A stretch of 64,000 nucleotides of DNA from Acinetobacter larvae (lineage in GTDB: Bacteria; Pseudomonadota; Gammaproteobacteria; Pseudomonadales; Moraxellaceae), in contig NZ_CP016895.1 in assembly GCF_001704115.1 (NCBI RefSeq), positions 1,302,001 through 1,366,000 on the forward strand, in the 5' to 3' direction. Made by a program: the position numbers and the translations under genes. Shown piece by piece: positions 59,135 through 64,000 of the stretch; position 1 is the first letter of the stretch, and every line of letters starts with the position of its first letter. Under the pieces are notes generated by a model, which did not search any database, was not told where the DNA came from, and saw nothing but the letters and a program-made list of their open reading frames with translations.

Positions 59135-59508
59135 AAAAAATTTACTATTAATGACAATTTCCAAAGCATAAATATCCAGCTTCTATTCTAGAATAAAATC
59201 GTTCATCTTCTGGCTGCTTCAAATCTTATTCTGTTCTCGCCAAGTGTTGTGCATCAGGCACTGTAAAATTTTGCCAAGCGCTAAGCGAAATAAAATCAAA
59301 AACACTTCAAGTTTTTTATTTTCATCATGATGTAACGTAAAATCATGCAGTAATTTACATATAATCAATAAATCTATTTGGTAATAGCTGTTCTATGTGA
59401 ATAATTTTTCATTATTTGCGCAAATTCTGGGAAATTATATTTTTAATTGTCTAAATAATTGGTTTTAAGGGAAAACATTTAAAGCGATTGTAGTTAAAGT
59501 AATGGCTA

Positions 59509-59673
59509 AGGGTGATCAGGGGAAATTGAAGCGAGTAAGGTCTGTCTTTTGGGAGAAGGTTCAGATTAACCCACAAGGTCTCAATTCAACTAAGAACGCT
59601 ATAGACCACAAGTTTATAGGCACAGGCGCGATGTTATCAACAGCACGTTGTTATAGTTATTTCCCCATACCCT
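59509..59673 (+). ncRNA. Structured element, copy 3 (candidate RNA)
   Basis: The ends AGGGT...GGGGAAA and TTTCCCC...CCCT pair best in this copy. The inner stem has changed on both sides to GTCTG/CAGAT, keeping pairing where copies 1 and 2 have ATCAG/CTGAT. It starts 540 bp after copy 2 and 382 bp before the Lrp-type gene. Confidence 0.5.
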
Positions 59674-59890
59674 CAAAATATACTGATTTACGCAGATTTA
59701 AATCAATAAAGATGCCATATCATCTGAGCATTGCTATGAAATGGATAGCGACTAGATTTAGGAATATTGATTCAACATTATTTGCACGACCATTACACTG
59801 CATTGAGATGCAAATAGATGTTAAAAATGATGACAGCAAGCAGACGAGCAGCCTACAATAACCTTCTGTACATCAGACCAGGGATTAACA

Positions 59891-60361
59891 ATGCAGTTAG
59901 ATCGTTTTGATAAACAAATTTTAGAGATATTAAGTCACGAAGATATTAACCTCAATGAGTTGTCAGAACGTATTAATCTTTCTGTAAGTTCTGTGCATCG
60001 CCGCATTAAACATTTATTAGAAAATAATATTATTAGCGCATTAAAGCGAGAAATTAACTATCAAAAATTAGGCTTTAGTCTGCATATTATTTTACAGGTA
60101 TCTCTGAGTAAACATGATAGCGATACCTTTGCCAAGTTCTTAGAAGAGCTGGAAAGCATTCCTGAAGTGATTAATGCTTTTCTGGTCACAGGGCAATCGG
60201 CGGACTTTTTGGTCGAAGTCGTGGCAAAAGATATGGAAAATTACAGTGATTTCCTGCTGAAGCGTATGGGGAAAATTGAGCATGTCGTGGCATTGCATTC
60301 TAGTTTTGTGATCAAAGAATATAATGTATTTAACTGCGGTGCTATGCTCAGCCGAGTATGA
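59891..60361 (+). CDS. Lrp/AsnC-family regulator
   Basis: A 156-residue regulator: a helix-turn-helix at about 1-60 (LDRFDKQILEILSHEDINLNELSERI read as two helices, then SVSSVHRRIKHLLENNII) and a RAM ligand-binding domain at about 68-145 (VINAFLVTGQSADFLVEVV). The target is unknown; no amino acid catabolic gene adjoins it. It stands between the three-element array and the vgrG island. Confidence 0.93.
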   Translation: MQLDRFDKQILEILSHEDINLNELSERINLSVSSVHRRIKHLLENNIISALKREINYQKLGFSLHIILQVSLSKHDSDTFAKFLEELESIPEVINAFLVTGQSADFLVEVVAKDMENYSDFLLKRMGKIEHVVALHSSFVIKEYNVFNCGAMLSRV

Positions 60362-60597
60362 TGGATTTCTATTTTATGCTATGAGTTAAATAACCATATA
60401 AAACAATAGTTTACTTTCTTTTATTATATCTTAATATTGATTTAAATAAGCAAAATACTAACAACATGATAAGAGCCAGATATGAGCTAACTTTAAAATA
60501 AAAAGTTTTTAGTACTTATTGTTAAAAAAATTGAAAGTGTTTCGTATATAAAGCATACTTTTCAATAAAATTACGCCATTTTTTATTATATAAATTC

Positions 60598-63222
60598 ATG
60601 CTAAACAATATCCAAAATATACTCGCCGACTTAGGATTGAGCGCACAGAAGCGCGCCATACACGCGCAGTTTTCCAATTCATCGCTCAATGAAAAAGTAT
60701 TCTTACAACGTATTGAGGGGGAGCATGGTCTCAATCGGGGATTCACTGCTGAGCTGATCTGTTTATCTTTAGATGCCACGATTGCGCTCAAAGAATTTAT
60801 CGGTTGTCAGCTTGCAGTAGATCAAGTGACTGATCGAGGGGAATTATTTCGTAGTACAGGCATTATTAGTGCAGCCAGTCAGGGACAAAGTGATGGGGCT
60901 TTGACGGTCTATAAATTGACCCTACAAGATGCCACGACGCTATGGCATAAACGTCGTAATAGCCGTGTATTTATGAATAAAAGCGTGGTCGATGTAATCC
61001 AAGCGCTATTTAAAGAATGGCAGCAAAAAAGCCCACTCTTTGCCGCCAGTTTAAAATTAGATTTAAGCGGTTTAAGCAAAGACTACGATATTCGACCTTT
61101 TATTATGCAGGCCAATGAAACCGATTATGACTTTTTGACGCGCTTAATGCGTGCTGAAGGCATTAATTGGTTAATTGATGAAGCACAGCTAATCGTAGCC
61201 AATTCTTCTGAATCGATTCAAGCACAAAAACTTCGCTTGATCGATAGCAATGATCAGTATCAAGCACTCAATAGACGCTCAATACGTTTTCATCGCAGTG
61301 ACGCCACTGAGCAATTTGACAGTATTACCCGTTTTGTCGCGCAGCGTAGCTTACAGCCGACAGCGGTTTATCTTAATCGTTGGCAAGCCGATGCCTTGGA
61401 TGTCGATGACGGTGCAGGTTCGGTGCTGACCACACAGTAACATTCTAGCCAACAAGACAGTGCCAGTTTGGGGCTAGAAGATGCATGGGCTATCAGCCCC
61501 GCTTGGATGCAAGACCTAAAAGGCGAAGATGGCGCAACCCCGTCGGGCAATCGTCAAGTAGAAGATCTCAATAAAAATATCAGCGCCTATCACAATGCGC
61601 AGGCGAAACAATTTATTGCACAGTCGACAGTACGTGATGCACAAGTTGGCTATTGGTTTAGCTTTGAAGAGCATCCAGAAATAGACAGCCACAGTGGTGC
61701 AGACAAAGAATTCCTGATTATTGCCAAGTCTTTTTATAATCAAAATAACCTGCCCAAAGACCTCAATGCTCAAGTCCAAGCCTTAGTCAGCAAAAGCCAA
61801 TGGCAACAGTCTACACCGTCGGATGAACGTCAAGCCAATAGCTTGACTTTACAGCGTCGCAATATTGCAATTGTGCCCGAATACAATCCCTTACAGCATC
61901 GTCCAGCAGCCTACCCACAGCGTGCGCGCGTGGTTGGACCAGCAGGTGAGAGCATTCATGTAGATGAATGGGGGCGGATCAAAGTACGTTTCTTATTTAC
62001 CCGAAGCGAAGATCATAGCCACGATGGTGGTGCCGGCAGCAATGACAATGACAGCGATTCCGCTTGGGTGGATGTACTGACACCTTGGGCGGGTGAAGGT
62101 TATGGTGCACGGTTCTTACCGCGGATTGGCGAGATTGTGGCGATCGACTTTTTTGATGGCAATGTTGATCGACCTTTCGTATTAGGTCGGATTCACGAAG
62201 CACAGCGTAGCCCAACCCAGTTTGACACAATGGGTCAACTGCCGGATACCCGACGTTTAAGTGGTATACGCTCCAATGAAGTGGGCGGCAGAGGCTATGG
62301 GCAATTACGCTTTGACGATACCGCAGGGCAAATTAGTACCCAGTTGCAAAGTAGTCATGGCGCCAGTCAGCTCAATTTGGGAAATTTAAGTCATCCCAAA
62401 TCTGCCGAAGCAAGTGACGGGCGTGGTGAAGGCTTTGAGTTAAGGAGTGATTTATCTGGTGCAATTCGCAGTAAAGGTTTATATCTATCTACTTTTATTC
62501 AATCCGAAGCGCAAAGTAGTCAGCTCGAAAATAGCGAAGTAATACAGCAGATTTCAGAAAGTCTGGAGGGGATGAAAGCTTTATCAGAATATGCGCTGAA
62601 GCAAAAAGCAGATCCTGCAGATATGTTGCAGCGCATCGAAAGTTATATGCAGAAAATAGAGTCGCAATGGAAGGATTTAAAAGCCATGCAAGATGCAGTG
62701 ATGTTATTGGCTGCACCAGAAAGTATTGCGCTTGCCTCTGGAAAAGATATTCATCTTAATGCTTTGGACGGTATTACCATGGCGAGTGGTCAGTCGATCA
62801 ATATGAGTAGTGACGAGAATTTTGTTTTAAATGCCAAGAAAAAAGCCAGTTTTTTTGTAGGACAGGAGGATTTAAAAGTCTATACCGCAAAGGGAAAAAT
62901 GGATGTACAAGTTCAAGATAATGCTTTGAATATGATGGCTCGTGCGGACATAAAAATCAGTTCTGCTGATGGAAAAGTAGAGATTAATAGCCCGACTGAG
63001 ATTGTATTGCGCGCCAAGGATAGTGCTATACGTATTGATGGTAATGGCGTGACAGTGATTACACCACGTTTATTTACCGCGAAGGCTGGTCAACATATTT
63101 TTACTGGAGCTGCAACTGAGTCTGCTATTTTGCCAATATTCCCCAATAATATCTGCTGGGAATGTTTAGCACGTCGTTCGGCACAACGTGGTGCTTTCGT
63201 TAATAAAGGGGATGGTCAGTAA
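60598..63222 (+). pseudogene. vgrG: vgrG, T6SS spike protein, interrupted by one in-frame TAA
   Basis: The frame encodes 874 codons of a VgrG spike: a gp27-like part (about 1-280, with LQRIEGEHGLNRGFTAELIC split at EHG), then a gp5-like OB domain (GPAGESIHVDEWGRIKVRF), and a C-terminal DUF2345 beta-helix (IALASGKDIHLNALDGI to GQHIFTGA). Codon 281 (61438-61440) is TAA where CAA or CAG would fit (TTQ*HSSQQ). The reading frame is otherwise perfect on both sides, so the change is recent, read through, or a sequence error. A TTG at 61468 could restart translation. A chaperone gene follows with a TAATG overlap. Confidence 0.85.
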
Positions 63223-63989
63223 TGGGGAAGATTCATCCTGCTCTAAGGGTTCTATTTAAGACCTATGAGCATTATCCTCTTGAAGATTTGGGTTTAAATA
63301 TTTTTGCTTTAGCTGATGCTGCACAAGATGCCACGTTTCTTAAAGCAAAAGCGCTTTCAAAGTTGCCTAGCCAATGTTTATTGCTAGAGGCTGTTGGAGA
63401 CAAAGCACGTGAGGTATCGCCTCATTTACTACAACTACCCGTCGACTTTGAAAAAAAAGAATGGCAATGGGTGGCAAAACATGTCGCAGGGACCAGTCAT
63501 ATGACCCTTATTGTGACATCATTAAGTTTCAAGCAATTATTTAATCATTTACGACAGTTTTTAGACGTTAAATTAGAGGGCGGTTTAGAATTATTTCTAG
63601 CATTTTGGGATCCTGTCGTTCTTGCGTCATTATTAGGACATGAAGAAGATCATAGTTTATATGTCAAAGGTCCTATTTTTAGTGAACAACAAAAGTATGA
63701 TCTATTAGCACCGATTCAAAGCTGGTGGTATTGGAACCGAATAGGTGAGATACAAGCAATTTTTGGTCTAGATGAAAAGAGAGAGCTGATTGAAGAGGTA
63801 ACACAACCATTAATATTTACAGTTGAACAAGAGCTAAATATGGTTGAAGCTACTTTACCAGATCATCTTATTTATTATTTAAAATTAAATAATGCTTATT
63901 TAATCGACAATCTGAGTGATTTACAACGATATGATTTAGTTGTTGAAAATATTATTGAAGCGCGGCAACTTGGTTTAAATGGCACATGA
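63222..63989 (+). CDS. DUF4123-type T6SS adaptor/chaperone
   Basis: A 255-residue protein with the DUF4123 pattern: ADAAQDATFL near the start, PHLLQLPVD, GTSHMTLIVTSLSFKQLFNHL and LFLAFWDPVVLASLL. DUF4123 proteins load a specific effector onto the VgrG encoded next door. Its ATG overlaps the vgrG stop, and its own stop overlaps the next ATG (ATGA), so a translationally coupled effector gene is expected beyond the window. Confidence 0.85.
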   Translation: MGKIHPALRVLFKTYEHYPLEDLGLNIFALADAAQDATFLKAKALSKLPSQCLLLEAVGDKAREVSPHLLQLPVDFEKKEWQWVAKHVAGTSHMTLIVTSLSFKQLFNHLRQFLDVKLEGGLELFLAFWDPVVLASLLGHEEDHSLYVKGPIFSEQQKYDLLAPIQSWWYWNRIGEIQAIFGLDEKRELIEEVTQPLIFTVEQELNMVEATLPDHLIYYLKLNNAYLIDNLSDLQRYDLVVENIIEARQLGLNGT

Positions 63990-64000
63990 GACTTGCTCAA
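63986..64000 (+). CDS. Start of the next T6SS island gene (cut by window end)
   Basis: ATG at 63986 overlaps the TGA of the DUF4123 gene and opens MRLAQ before the window ends. By position it is the likely effector gene loaded by that adaptor. Nothing more can be read. Confidence 0.5.

Larger units (their letters stand above)
58059..59890. other. 1.8-kb gene-free region with three structured elements
   Basis: Apart from the three ~170-bp elements the DNA is AT-rich, with unrelated spacers of about 400 and 375 bp between them and 217 bp after the third. No coding frame in the spacers looks like protein. Confidence 0.7.

Noticed and set aside
59502..59861. 119-codon open frame across structured element copy 3
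   Set aside because: The frame is open only because of compensating indels relative to copies 1 and 2, changes between copies are not protein-conserving, and the tail has no protein-like composition.

Overview
The window is chromosomal DNA of an Acinetobacter-type gammaproteobacterium (Moraxellaceae). The evidence is internal. The catechol branch has the Acinetobacter gene order catM/catBCIJFD. CatA is 311 residues with its iron ligands at exactly Y164, Y200, H224 and H226. The cytochrome bo oxidase cluster (cyoABCDE), the kdsD-kdsC-lptC-lptA-lptB block and the AT-rich base composition fit the same group.

Layout. (1) 1-7600 is an accessory island between tRNA-Ser(TGA) and the cysS/tRNA-Gly(GCC) pair. 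It holds an intact IS982-family element with a 6-bp target duplication, a decayed tyrosine-integrase end, a 108-bp repeat present twice almost identically plus a decayed third copy, a CPCC protein, an orphan immunity-like gene, a PAAR-type type VI secretion (T6SS) effector candidate with a membrane-anchored partner, and a Sel1-repeat lipoprotein. (2) 7624-12840 is core: tRNA-Gly, cysS, and Kdo synthesis with LPS export genes. (3) 13374-24490 is the catechol-to-beta-ketoadipate pathway: catA, then two dynamin-like GTPases, then catBCIJFD with divergent catM. Two perfect ATAC-N7-GTAT sites mark the CatM targets. (4) 24524-32500 is a nutrient-uptake locus, probably for iron: a TonB-dependent receptor with a FecI/FecR signalling pair, preceded on the same strand by a complete energy-coupling-factor (ECF) transporter of the MptD type. 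Fur-box-like sequences lie in front of both units. (5) 32685-49956 is mostly core: nimT/nimR-like pair, gloA, cyoABCDE, an RDD protein, ppsA/ppsR, azlCD, ychF and small secreted proteins. (6) 50079-56749 is a six-gene sulfur-scavenging operon: two SfnB-like flavoproteins, a DszA/NtaA-family monooxygenase and a MetQNI-type ABC transporter. (7) 57294-64000 holds a glutathione transferase, a 1.8-kb gene-free stretch with three copies of a structured ~170-bp element, an Lrp-type regulator, and the start of a T6SS vgrG island whose vgrG has one in-frame TAA.

Main points to follow up: the three-copy structured element at 58393-59673, the ECF transporter coupled to a FecIR/TonB receptor system, the PAAR effector with an unassigned C-terminal domain and its likely immunity protein, the dynamin-like pair inside the catechol genes, and the interrupted vgrG. 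No CRISPR array, rRNA or replication origin was seen.
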